Notes: generated by a model not told the origin, from the letters alone. DNA of 64,000 bases from Lasioglossum baleicum (GCF_051020765.1 NW_027469124.1:682001-746000), one strand, 5' to 3'; positions 1 through 10,830 are shown, counted from the first letter of the stretch. Made by a program: numbers and translations.

Positions 1-66
1 ATTAGATATAAACAGCGGAAGTTGTCGAACTAGCGCAGATATTCGCCATGACGGTTGCGATATTAA
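1..66 (-). repeat. SatC fragment, inverted, at the window edge
   Basis: The reverse complement matches the start of the SatC block at about 3619-3689, including the shared words GGCGAATATCTGCGCTAGT and ACTTCCGCTG. It is the outer end of a SatC/SatA junction that also occurs, inverted, at 3619. The copy is cut by the window start, so SatC probably continues to the left. Confidence 0.75.
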
Positions 67-908
67 CATTCACACCATGAATTACTGAGTCTATTGGCAA
101 TACTCTGCTGTTGTTTCTCGCCCGCAAGTCCTGGTCTGACTCTCGGTATAACAGGATAGGTGATGCTATTCAGTTTGTGGTTCGACTCTCAAAATGGTGG
201 GAACGTTCTCGAACGGATTGACTATCGATCTTCCTATTCGTTCCGGAAATTAAGGTGTCCGACTGCTAAAATGTCTAGTAATTTTTTTCTGTGTAGACTA
301 AGCTGTACTCTTTTAACAGCGGGTTGGGTTCTCGCATGGTAAGATCATTGGTGATTATCGTGTCTCTAAACCCCGTAGTAACGTTCTCCATCGGCTTCTC
401 CCCCTACATTATTATTCGTGCCGTGATTAAGGTGCCTACTCCCAAACTGTGCAGCGGGTTTTCTCCCAGAAAGCCGGGATTGACTCTCGGAGTAACACGA
501 AGGTGAAGCTATTGACTTAGCCGTTCGAATCTAATAAAGTGGTAACGTTCTCGAAATGCTTGACCATCGATTTTGCTATTCATACATGAAAATAAAGTGT
601 TCGTCGACAAAAATGTCTTAGGATGTGTTTCCGTGAACACTAAGCTAGTTACTCCTTCCAGCAGGTTGGCCGCTCGGTATGTATTCGGTAAAAGCTTGAC
701 TCCATACCAGGTTGCAACGTTCTCCAGCAGTTTAACCCGCAATCTTACTATGCATACCGTGAATTAACGTGTCCATTGGCAATAATGTCCAGTGGTTTGA
801 CAACCGGAATTCCTAGTTTGACTCTCTAAATAGCAGGGTAGGTGAAGTTACTGACATAACGGTTCGGCTTTCAAGAGGGATGGTGATGCTGACGAACGAT
901 TTGACTGC
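67..908 (-). repeat. SatA block, minus orientation (about 2.4 units)
   Basis: Diverged SatA units on the minus strand. They are recognised by the reverse complements of the SatA landmarks: TTTGACTCTCGG, GGTGAAGCTATTGACTTAG, CGTTCTCGAACGG and GTCTATTGGCAATACT. The part from 67 to about 280 is the inverted partner of 3410-3618: both carry the private variant GGACTTGCGGGCGAG/AGAACTTGCGGGCGAG, which replaces the usual GGTATTCCGGGAGTAA. Short open frames here are not coding. Confidence 0.88.
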
Positions 909-1060
909 AGACCCATTAGGAAATACCAAAATAAAATTATTATATGCTAACAACGAATACATGAAATTTGCGGATAGATGGCCTGCCTCCCAACGGGAGG
1001 GCTATGTGGGTTGCATTCTCGTGTTTGTGTAAGTGTCGGTTATGCAGAAATTAATCGAAG
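909..1060 (-). repeat. SatD fragment, minus orientation
   Basis: The reverse complement of ATTATTATATGCTAACAACG, with GGCCTGC 30 bp further on, matches SatD at 9632-9700. The left edge, TTTGACTGCAGACCC then CCAAAATAAAATTATT, is the same SatA/SatD junction as at 9712 in inverted orientation. About one unit is present. The right edge is uncertain. Confidence 0.7.
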
Positions 1061-1289
1061 AGTTCGAATAATTACATACAATTATCAAATGGCAATTATA
1101 TATACATTATATGAGAGGATGGATTGGCCTGACATGTACCGGACGGGTTAGGTTTGGGAAAGAGTCTGATGAGTTCTCGGATGGGGATAGGGCTCGCACA
1201 TATATGTGTATGACATGCAAAGATTACAAAAAAAAAAACAGAAATAACCAATCAGCTTCACTAAATTCTAATTTTTTTGTTCCTTTTTT
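1061..1289. other. Unassigned 230-bp segment with an A11 tract
   Basis: This stretch between SatD and SatB matches none of the four families by eye. It contains AT-rich sequence (1061-1110), a more GC-rich part (1110-1210), and a run of 11 A at 1228-1238. The A run could be the tail of a small retroposon (SINE or LINE 3' end), but I see no clear tRNA-type A and B boxes and no target-site duplication. An 86-codon open frame from 1111 looks fortuitous. Confidence 0.4.
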
Positions 1290-1988
1290 TCCCCTTTTTC
1301 ATAATTTCCATTTTTTATTTCAAAAATTGTATTTCATAGTAAAGGTATCTTTAGAATTAATTGAGCGTTAGTTTATGACAATATCATGTTAAACTTATTG
1401 TTATTTTATATGTTTTTCTCTATACGTACCTACGCTTCCGGAGTAACACTTTTGGCGTTGTCTTGTAGTTGCATACGGCAGGGCGGAGCGGCACTAATGG
1501 ATGGTCTTCCTAAATTTCTTTTGCCTAGATTATTTACCGCATTCATTTCAATGTTCCATTTATTTATACGTACTGTTTGATATTTTCCCTTTTTTTTTTT
1601 AAATTACCAATTTTTAGTATAAAAATTTGTATTTCCTAGTTAACGTGTCGTTGGATAACTTGAGTGTACGTTCATGACAATATATTGTTGAATATATTAT
1701 TATTCCATATGATTGCCTTTATACGTACATACGCTGCCTGAGAGACACCACCTGAGTGATCCTGTAGTTGTATACGGCAGGGCGGAGTGGCACTTCTCAA
1801 TGTTCTTCGTCAATTTCTTTAAACCTGATATTGTTCCGTTTGCATATTTTCCCTGTCTCTCAATTGTTCATACATACTGTAACTTACTGTACCGATATTT
1901 TCGATTTTTTTTTCTTTTTTTCATATTTTACAGCTTGTAGTTTAGAAAATTTTATTTCATAGCACAAGTGTCTTTGGAATTAATTGTG
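1290..1988 (+). repeat. SatB block, plus orientation (about 2.2 units)
   Basis: Diverged SatB units with landmarks ATTGTATTTCATAGTAAAGG, TTTATGACAATAT, ACGTACCTACGCTTCCGGAG and TTGTAGTTGCATACGGCAGG. The block ends inside TTTGGAATTAATTGTGT, where the array flips to the minus orientation. Confidence 0.87.
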
Positions 1989-2905
1989 TCGCTCCCACAG
2001 CGTAGGTACGTATAGAGACAATCATTCACGGTGATAGCAAATTTAAGAAAATATATTCATAAATATACAATCGCCTAATTTCAATGTCACTTTTATATAA
2101 AAGTAGCATTTTTTAAATTAAAAATAGCAAACATTAAAAGAAAGACTGAAAGGTCAGAACGGAAAATTAGAATATGTAGAAGTGTATGGAAGAATGTTCT
2201 CGATTCAATATAAAAATTAAAGAAATTAAGGATTAATAACCAGTTGCATGCGATCTGATGTACCGTACGCAACAACAACGTCACTCCTTTCGAATAGCTC
2301 CCTTGCGCCGATGCGCATACGGTGACGAACTGAGTGGAGTCGATGCGATATATCGTGCGCAACTGCATGTCAACTCCTGTCGCGAACCACCGGGAATGAA
2401 GGAACCTGTACTAAAAGTCATATATAACTACATCAAGTTTAACACAATTTTTCTGAAATGATATAGTCATCTAATTGCAAGGACGCTTTTTCTAAAAAGT
2501 ACAATTTTTAAAATTAGAAATAGGTAACTTTGTAAGAAATGGAAAATATTTTTAGAATAAATTACAGTACGTTGAAGTAAATAGGAAAAGCCCTACAATG
2601 TTTAGGTTGAAGAAATGAACAAATACTATCCAGTAGTGCTGCTGCGATATACCGTATGCAGCTACATCTCCACCACTGACGTGTCGCTGCGTTGCATGTG
2701 ACGATCAGCGTCAAGTCCAACCAAATTTCAAAAGCACTATAGTCGGGTCGTTTCGGGAGCGTAGGCAAATATACATACAATCATATAATATAAACCAAAT
2801 TAAATGGAATATTGTCATAAACGTACGATCAACTAATACCAGAGACATTATTTCAGAGAAATAGTATTTTTTAAATTAGAGATTGATAATTTTGAAAAAA
2901 CTCGA
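1989..2905 (-). repeat. SatB block, minus orientation (about 3 units)
   Basis: Reverse-complement SatB landmarks are GTGTCGCTCC, GCGTAGGTACGTATAGAGAC, GACAATCAT and TTTTTAAATTAAAAATAG. The flip at about 1988 joins the two orientations at GTGT, a short string both sides share. The block merges into SatA at about 2905, near AATTTAATGTATGAA, which resembles the SatA word AATTTCATGTATGAA. Confidence 0.87.
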
Positions 2906-3618
2906 AAATATCATTAATTTAATGTATGAAAAAGTAGATCGAGAGTCAAACCGTTCGCGAACGTAACCACCGCTTTTGAGTATCGCACAGCTCAGACAAT
3001 AGCTTCACCAATCGCGCGATTCCGAGAGTCAAGCCAGGTTTTACGGGGTAAATATGCTAAACACTATTGACAATAGACACCTTAATTCACGGGTTGAATA
3101 TTAAAGTAGAGTGTCAGGCCATCGGAGAACATTATTAATTGACATGAAGTTATTCTTTTTACCGAATAGCTTACCACTCGGGATAGTAATACACTGTAGC
3201 GAGAGCCTAGCTTAGACCTCACAGAAACAAATTAGTGAACAATTCAGCAGAGCGTCACTAAAATTTTACGCATGAACAGCAAAATTGAGATGCAAACTCT
3301 TTGAGAACGTGACCACCTCCTTTGAAGGTCGAAAGGCAAAGTCATCTTATCATCCGAGAACCTTACCCGCCGTAGATAGAGTACAACTTAGGCTTCGCAG
3401 AAGTAAGTTACTAGACATTATAGTAGACGGATACCTGAATTAAATGACTGAATAGGATGATCGGGAGTCAAGCCGTTCGAGAACGTTACCACCTTCTTTG
3501 AGAGTTGAACCACTAACTCAATAGCATCACCTATCATGTTATACCGAGAGTCAGGCCAGAACTTGCGGGCGAGAATCCACAGCATAGTATTGCCAGTAGA
3601 CACAGTAATTTATCGTAT
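2906..3618 (+). repeat. SatA block, plus orientation (about 2 units)
   Basis: SatA landmarks on the plus strand include GAGAGTCAAACCGTTCGCGA, GAACGTAACCACC, GACATGAAG and CAATAGCATCACCTATC. The last 200 bp are the inverted copy of 67-280. The block runs into SatC at about 3618, at CGTATGAATGTTAGTATCGC. Confidence 0.88.
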
Positions 3619-5540
3619 GAATGTTAGTATCGCAACTTTCATGGCGAATATCTGCGCTAGTCCGAAAACTTCCGCTGATTATATCAAATATACACCCATT
3701 CGTTGTATTGAACTTTTCCGTATGAAATTTCGAATTCTCATCTTGCTTCGATACAGATCACGACTGAATTAGGCTGAACGAAATGTAAATGAAATTTATC
3801 CTGGCAGAGGACATAAATGTACCCTGTCGTAGTCAACATTGCACTTAACCCGCAAGTAGAAAGAAGAAGAAATCAATGTACGCACAGCCACATGAAAACA
3901 CGTATTCTGATTCTGAAGCGCAGGAACATCTTGCATGAATCATGCTTCGCAAAGAAATCACGCGTTCGCCATGGGAAAGAAATGTCACGTTAATATATAT
4001 TACTCTCGCAGATTTTGTATCACTGGTGGAAAATAAAGGTTGTTAGTTTAACAGAGAATATCTATCCAAATCCACTTCTTTCACTTTTTGCATCAAATAT
4101 ACGCACCTTCATTGTATTATGTCTTTTGGGAAAGTAATTTCGATTTTTTCCCGCTGCAGGAACTTACTGCAGTCAGGTGATCGGAAAGAAATATCTATTT
4201 CGCCGAAAAACGGACGTAAATGTATTCTTTCGCTGCCAATTTCAACATTTGGCCCAAATTCTATTGGGTCGTGTGGTACGAAATTTTGTTTTCTCCGATC
4301 AGGAAACGTAAGGGTACCTTTTCGCACCCAACGTCATATTTAAGCCTCATAAAAAAAAAAGAGAAAGGTAATTACTTCCCTCACAATCTAATAATTGCAC
4401 GTATCCAGCCGCTGAAGCACAGAAATTTCTGGCTTGTATCGTGCTTCGCAAGTGAATAGCACATTTTCCTAGGAAATCAAGTGTCTCGAAAATATGTTAA
4501 ACACATCATGATTTCACATCATAAGAACCTATTGGCTGCATGCAGCGCGGAAACTATAGGATTCCTCACTTTGACAGCGAATTTCTGTCCTAATCCCTTT
4601 ATTACCGTTGCCTGCATAAAAGCTACACTTGTTCATTGTATTAGGTGGTCCGAAAATTAATTTCGATTGCTCCTTATGGAGGACCTAATTGCATTATGTT
4701 GCTCGGATAGTTATTTCGTTTTTTCTGGGCCGATGGAGAGAGTGTATATTTTCAATGCCAAGTTCGTGATTATAACGTCTGAAACAGAAACGACATTTCT
4801 CGCCGAACAAAGTAATAATAATACGAGTTCTAACGCTGGAACGCTGAAATTTTTCGCTGCAATCGTACTACAGAAGTGAATAGCGCGTTTGCGATGGGGA
4901 CCGAATATCACATATGTATGCGATGCACACCGCTATTTTGCATCATAGAAACGTATTTGCGCGCATACAGCGTGGAAAGCGTAGAAATCGTTACTTTGAT
5001 ATTTAATATCTTTCAAAATTCGTTTATTTCAGTCATATGCATAAAATATGCACTACTCATTCATTGTATTAGGTTCATCGGATAGTAATTTCGTTTTTTG
5101 CCTTTAGAGGACATAATTGCGTAAACTTGTTCGAGAAGTAATTTCGGTTCTGCTCTACGCAGTACATAATTTTATTTGGGTGTTTGAAAATTATTATCGT
5201 TTCTTTCAATCGGCGTACGTAAGAGTGTTCCTTCGCAGAAAACATCACACTGAACGCTCATGAAAAAGCGCGTTATTACTTTGCAATCATACCCAGGAAT
5301 AAACCGTATTGTGATTCCGAAACGGTAAGGATTCTTGCATGAGTCGTGCTGCCCGCGTGAATCGAGCATTTTCGACGGTAATCAAATGTCATATAAACAT
5401 GCGGATATCACGATAATTTAGCATCATAGGAACGTTTTTGCGCATATAAAACTGCGAATCTATAAAAATCGTTACGATGGCAGCGAATTTCTCAGCAAAT
5501 CATTTTATTTGGGACATATGCATCAAATACACATTCATTA

Positions 5541-5660
5541 TTACGTTTTTGGTATAGTAATTTCACGCTTGCCAATGTTCGACGTATATGTATTTTTTCT
5601 CACCCATATTCACAATTAAGCCGCATAAGAAAGAACGCATTGGCTCTCGGAACAAGCCAA
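5541..5660 (+). mobile_element. Mariner-like MITE relic in the shortest SatC unit (120 bp)
   Basis: This copy has only one left end (TTACGTTTTTGGTATAGTAA). The right end reads CTCGGAACAAGCCAA, the inverted complement of a TTGGCTTGTTCCGAG-like terminus. TA dinucleotides sit immediately outside both ends (5539-5540 and 5661-5662), as expected for Tc1/mariner insertion. There is no transposase frame, so this would be a non-autonomous element fixed in the satellite unit. Sequence decay limits certainty. Confidence 0.5.
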
Positions 5661-6549
5661 TAGTAATACGTATTCTGACGATGAAACGCTATAAAATTTC
5701 TGTCTCGAATCGCGCTACCCAAGTGAATCGCGCGTTTGCGATGGGAACGAAAATTCACGTAAATGTGGGATATTTACATTGATTTCGCACCATTGTAATT
5801 TATTTATGCGTGAATGTCATAGAAACTACAATAGACGTTACATTGAAAGCGAAATTCATTTCGAGCCCGTTTATTTCAGTCGTTTGCATGGGATATACGC
5901 TCATGCAATGTAATAGGCCTTTCGGTAAATAGTTTCGTAATATTGCGATAGAGGATATAATAACATTTGGTAGTACGTTTCTAGTAGTTTCGCCCCCTCC
6001 CCAACAGAGGTCCTAATTGGAGTTGGATGTTCGGAAATTAATTTTGACTTTTCCGAACACCGGACGTAAATGCCTTCGTTCACACCGAACAACACAATTA
6101 AACCGTATGAAAGAAACGCAATTACAATCAGAGCAACCCAATAATAACACGTATTCTGTGGAGGAAATGTTGAAATTTCTGTCTTGAATCGGGATTCCCA
6201 AGCGAGAAGCATAGTTGCGGTGAGAGTCAAAATTCACGCAAATGTGCGTTGCACGCGTATGTTTCGCATCATTTTAATATGATTGGGCGCATAAAGCGTA
6301 GAAGCCACAAGTCTGATTAGTGTGGCATCGAATTTTTGTCCAAATCCGATTATTTCCGTCGTTTGCATGAAATATAAGCTCATTCACTGTATTTGTTTTT
6401 TGGAATGTAATTTGGATTTTCCCCTGTAGAGGACTTAATTGTGTAAGCCTGATCGGGAAGCTATTTCGGTTCTTTCCGGTGGAGAACCTGATAATATTTC
6501 CATGTTCGAAAACTAATTTCGCTTTTTCCCCATACTGGAACTAATTATA

Positions 6550-6673
6550 TTAGGTTGTTCGGAAAGTTATATCGTCTTTTGCGAAGAGAGGAAGTAAATG
6601 TAGTTTTTCACGGACAGGATAGCAGATAAGCCACATGGCACAAGTAAACAAAATTACAGCACGAACTAGCTAA
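6550..6673 (+). mobile_element. Mariner-like MITE relic in SatC (124 bp)
   Basis: The left end is TTAGGTTGTTCGGAAAGT, preceded by TA (6548-6549). The right end is CACGAACTAGCTAA, followed by TA (6674-6675). The left terminus resembles, from memory, cecropia-type mariner ends such as human Hsmar1 and its 80-bp MADE1 derivative, which begin TTAGGTTGGTGCAAAAGTAA. No coding capacity. Confidence 0.6.
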
Positions 6674-7376
6674 TAACACGTATTCTGAAGCTGAAATGCA
6701 TAAATTTGCAGCTTGTATCGTGCTTTGCAAGTGAAAAGCGTTTGCGATTGGAATAAAATGTCATTTAAATATGCGATAACCACGTTGATTTCGCATCGCT
6801 GGTACGTATATGCACACATGGAGCGGAGAAATAGTAAAATTGGCGATTTTGACATCGAATTTAACTCCAAATTCGATTTTTCATTCGTTTGTGTCAGAAA
6901 CACATTCATTCATTGCATTAGATTTATCCGTATGATGTAGCGCATTTTCCCGATAGAGAGAATATTTGTATTCGGTCGTGAGACAGACTGTGGGCGTAAT
7001 TGTATTTGAACGTATCGGAAAGTAATTTCGCCTCTTCCGAATCGAGGACGTATATGTATTCCCTCTCAACAAACTTCACAATTATGCCGCATGAAGGGTA
7101 ACGAAACTACATTACGAACGACCCAGTAATAGCAGGTATACTGACGCTGAGGCGCTGAAATTTCGCGCTTGAATCGTGTTTCGCCAGTGAATTGCGCGTT
7201 TGCGATGAGAATGAAAAGTCTCGTATTTATCAGACACCGACGCTACTTTCGCATCATTGAAACTTATTTACGCGAATACAGTGGCGGAGCTATAAGGATC
7301 GTTGCTTTGATAGCAAATTTCTGTCCATGTTCCTTTATTTCAGTCGTTTGCTTCAAATATACATGCATTCATTGCA

Positions 7377-7640
7377 TTAGGTTCGTCGGAAAGTAATTTC
7401 GTTTTTCCCCATAAAGATTCTAATTGCTATATGTTTTTCGAAAGGTAATTTCGTTTTTTCTCGACGATGGTCCCAATTGTATTAGGTTGTTCGGATCGTA
7501 ATTTCGAGTTTGCCTGACAGAGGACCTAACTGCATTAGATTGTTCGGAAAATGATTTCGTTTACTCCCGACGGAGGACCTAATTGTATCATGTTGCTCGG
7601 AAAGTAATTTCGTTTCCCCCGAGCAGAGATCGTAAATTTA
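7377..7640 (+). repeat. Five tandem copies of the 53-bp mariner-end repeat
   Basis: TTAG-type starts lie at 7377, 7429, 7482, 7535 and 7588, at spacings of 52, 53, 53 and 53 bp. Each copy reads like TTAGGTTGTTCGGAAAGTAA, then TTTCGTTTTTCCC, then a GGAGGACCTAATTG-like tail leading into the next TTAG. Smaller groups occur near 4116-4290, 4640-4740, 5067-5200, 5910-6050, 6390-6600, 8008-8160 and 8493-8640. Confidence 0.85.
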
Positions 7641-7706
7641 TCCATCTTAGCCATCTTAAAAACTAAACCATTTGAATGAAAAGAGATTTCTTTCCGAACA
7701 AACCAA
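7588..7706 (+). mobile_element. Mariner-like MITE relic in SatC (119 bp)
   Basis: It runs from the fifth tandem left end (TCATGTTGCTCGGAAAGTAA) to the right end TTTCCGAACAAACCAA. TA is present on both sides (7586-7587 and 7707-7708). Read inwards, the right end is TTGGTTTGTTCGGAAAGAAA, so the two termini match over about 20 bp with few differences. The interior of roughly 60 bp is non-coding. Confidence 0.65.
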
Positions 7707-8883
7707 TAGTATCACATATCCTGACACTGAAACTTTGAAATTTTTCGCTGAATTCGCGACTCAGCAAGTGAGTGTCGCGTTCGCGACGAGAACCAAAAGT
7801 TACACAAATATGAGATACTCACTTCAATTTACCACCACTGGTACGCACAGCATAGAGCGGGGATACGTTAAAAATTGTGTCTTTGGCAGCGAAATTCTAT
7901 CGAAATTCGTTCATTTCAGGCGCATACATCAAGTGCACACCTATTCATAGCAGCATGCATTTCTGACTGAAACTTCGTTTTCCTCCCCCGGTAGGGTGCC
8001 TATTTGTATTACGTTGATCGGAGATAATTTCGTTCTCCGCGATGGATGGTATAAGTGTATTTTATTGTTCCGAACGAAATTTCGTTTTTTCTTTTTCTCT
8101 TTTCGGACAGGGGATCTTACTGTATTTGGTTGTTCGGAAAGTAATTACGTTTTTCGGTACGGAGGATGTAAACGTGTTTTCTTGCAGCTAACTTCAAAAT
8201 TAGCACGCATGAAATAAGAACAAAAAAACAATAATACTTCCCGAATAACTCAGTAATGGCGGGTATTCTGACGTTGACACGTTGCTGCATTTCCCTGGAT
8301 TTGTGATTCGTAAGCGCAGAGCGCGGATGCGGTGGGAGTCGTACGTCACGTATATGTGAGATACTCATGTCGTGGAACATATTTGCGAGCACATAAATGA
8401 TAAACTATAAAGATCGTTACGCTGACTGTGAGTTTCAGTCCAAACCCATTTATTTCAGTCACTAGCATCAAATACACACTCATTTATAATATTATTTTGT
8501 TCAGAAAGTAATTTCGTTTTTACCCAATGCAGGTACTAATTGCATTAGATTGTGCGGAAAGTACTTTCTATTTTTCCCGGAAGAGGACCAAATTGTATTT
8601 GGTTGTTCGGAAGGCTATTTCGTTCTCTCCGAGCTGAGGATGTAAATGTATTTTATGGCAGAGCACTTGCAATTAAGCCGCATGGATGGAAAACGAAGTT
8701 GCTTTCCGATCAACCAATAATTAGATGCATTATGACTCTGAAACGTTGAATTTTCATGGCTGAATTATGTATCGCATGTGCGTAGCGGGTTTGCATTGGG
8801 ATCGCAATATCACGTAAATATGCGATACACGCTTTCCTTTCGTACCGTAGGAACATATTTACGTCCACACAGCACGGAAGCTA

Positions 8884-9238
8884 CTAGCTTTTTCGTGAAA
8901 TCTTTTGAATTTTCCCTCATTTTTGTTCGCGGGCTATATATTCCTAGTCCTAGTATTAAACTATATTCGAGGCCATCACCCAGGCCGTCCCCGATACGGA
9001 CTCACATTGCTGAAGTGAGGCGTTGCATAGCGGCAATTTTACCTCGCATCGTTCACTTAAGGTTTCAGAGCGACGCGAACCACGATTACAGCGCACAGAT
9101 GAGAACTCTGCAACACCCACGCACGTACTTCACTCATTGCCACAATAGGAAAACAACATATTCGCCACTGAAACTCGGATCCGCGGAGCACCACGAAACA
9201 CGTCCGCACTTCTCGAAGTCACACGAGGAAATGTAACG
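8884..9238. other. Unassigned 355-bp segment between SatC and SatD
   Basis: SatC similarity stops at about 8883 and SatD starts at about 9239. I could not relate the segment between them to any of the four families. It is richer in G+C than SatB. It keeps an open frame continuous with the end of SatC (8778-9236, 152 codons), rich in Ser, Pro, His and Arg, with no domain I recognise. A single-copy insertion, an unknown repeat or a decayed transposon fragment are all possible. Confidence 0.4.
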
Positions 9239-9712
9239 AAACCTATCAAAAACCTAATCTGGGCTTTAGGACGCAGGCCAAACTACCCGCGCATTTAATG
9301 TGTTTCCATCTGGCATGTAATAATTCTGTTTAGTTATTTCCCATCTTTTTGTTAATTTTTTCATTTGCGTATCCTGTATGTTCAAGAACGTAGACAAAAC
9401 CCGAGAACGTAACCGTATCGTACTCAAAGCCAAACACGCCCCTTACAAGGCAGACAATTCCACTCGTCCATTTAATGAATTCTCAAATTTTAATTCGATT
9501 CATCTATTTTTCGCTTAATTGTTGCATGTCCGAAACTTGTATGCCCGAGGACCACATCCGAACCAGAAAACCTAACGCAAACTTGAGAGCACAATCGAAC
9601 AATGCTGAAAAACAAACCCGCGCGTTATAAAGCAGGCCAATGCGCACGATGATTTATTGTATTTATTATTAGCATATAATAATTCTATTTTGGCATCTTC
9701 TGTTACGCTAGG
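9239..9712 (+). repeat. SatD tandem repeat (about 2.6 units of ~180 bp)
   Basis: The motif GCAGGCCAA or its variants lies at 9273, 9450 and 9632, spacings of 177 and 182 bp. Each is followed by an AT-rich part with CATTTAATG or GATTTATTG, and by GCATATAATAATTCT in the first and third copies. It is preceded by GAAAACCTAACGC-like words. The block joins SatA at about 9712 (GGAGTCAAACCC). An inverted copy of this junction is at about 909. Confidence 0.75.
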
Positions 9713-10830
9713 AGTCAAACCCTTCGGGGCATTTAACATTTGGTAAGGAGTCAAACTTCATATTGAAGGCCTCTACATTCCGAGAACCTATCCCGATGTA
9801 CCGAGAGTCGAACATAAATTTCCGGGCATCTAGTTCCTGCACATGGTAGCCAATGGGCAACTTAATTTAATTTACGAGCTGTAAAGGTGAGTACCAAAGC
9901 ATTCTAGAACGTTACCACCTTCTTTGAGAGTCGAACAGCTAAGTCAATAGCGTCACCTATCCTGTGGTTCTGGGAGCAAAAGCAGGTTTACCCAGAGTAA
10001 ATACGCTGAACAGTATCGGCAGTAGATTCCTCAACTGACGGCTTGAGTATTAATGTTGAGAGTCAAACCGTTTGAAAACGTTACCAATTGGCATAATGTC
10101 AATCGTTTTACCGAAGACCTTGCCTTCCGAGAATTTGTCCCGCTTTCTCTCGAGTCTTACTTCGTGTACAGCGAAAGAAACTAGTATACACTTTAATGAC
10201 AGGAGCCCTAATTTCATATGTGAATAATATGATCGAATGTGAAGCCGTACGAGTAGTTTACCACCTCCTTTGATGGTCGAACGGCAAGGTCAATAGCCAC
10301 ACTTATCCAGTGAATACGAGAGTCAAGCCTGGTAATACGGAAGTGTATCCGCTGTACAGTATTGGCATTAGACACCATAATCCATGGTATAGTTACCAAA
10401 GTACAAAGTCAAACCGTTGTAGAATGTTACCTGTTGGAATAGAGTGCAACATTCTACCGTTGGCCAGAACATTGGTTTCCCAGAACATAAACCGCTGTAA
10501 CCAGAGTATAACTCCGCATCCAGGGAAGCAAATCACTATACATTTTAGGGAAGAGCACCTTAGTTTCATGTTTCAATTAGAAAATCGATGGTCAAACCGT
10601 TGGAGGACGTTAATACCATCATTGAGAACCGCACAGCTGAGTCAATAGCCTCGACAGTCCTGTGATTCTGAGAGTCAAACCAGGTATGCCGGGAGTCAAT
10701 CGACTGTGCAATGGAGCTTAATGGCAATATTAAGGTGGTGCATCAATCCGTTTGAGAACGATACAACGATACGATTGGAATATAGTCGAACGCTTTACCG
10801 AAGACCTTACCATCCGCGTAATCATGGATT
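9713..10830 (+). repeat. SatA block, plus orientation (about 3.2 units)
   Basis: SatA landmarks recur: GAACGTTACCACCTTCTTTG, TCAATAGCGTCACCTATCCT, GGTATGCCGGGAGTCAATC and CCGAAGACCTTACC. The block passes into SatB- near 10830 at the short spacer ATCATGGATTACCATCATGG, which is not clearly part of either family. Confidence 0.88.

Larger units (their letters stand above)
3619..8883 (+). repeat. SatC tandem array (11 variable-length units)
   Basis: The anchor resembling GCGCGTTTGCGATGGG recurs at about 3961, 4461, 4884, 5365, 5731, 6211, 6737, 7195, 7776, 8322 and 8786. Spacings are 500, 423, 481, 366, 480, 526, 458, 581, 546 and 464 bp. Each unit has, in order: the anchor; a non-repeated part ending in a word like GCATCAAATATACACTCATT; one to five copies of a 53-bp piece containing TTAGGTTGTTCGGAAAGT; a core with AATTAAGCCGCATGAAA; the inverted copy of that end; and a link with GAAATTTCTCGC. 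The number of 53-bp copies explains most of the length variation. The last unit loses similarity at about 8883. Confidence 0.9.

Noticed and set aside
7377..7640. CRISPR array
   Set aside because: The 53-bp repeats are directly abutting, without unique spacers, and contain mariner-like ends. The context is eukaryotic satellite.
3619..8883. TTAGG telomeric repeat, suggested by many TTAGG words
   Set aside because: TTAGG occurs only once per 53-bp or longer unit as part of TTAGGTTGTTCGG and is never in tandem.
3619..8883. Transposase coding relic inside SatC
   Set aside because: The interior between the inverted ends is only about 60-70 bp, and the rest of the unit gives no mariner-like D,D34D or helix-turn-helix text in any frame.
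8778..9236. 152-codon open frame as a gene
   Set aside because: It starts inside a SatC unit and ends at the SatD edge. The product has no recognisable motif, and such a length is not surprising over 64 kb in six frames.
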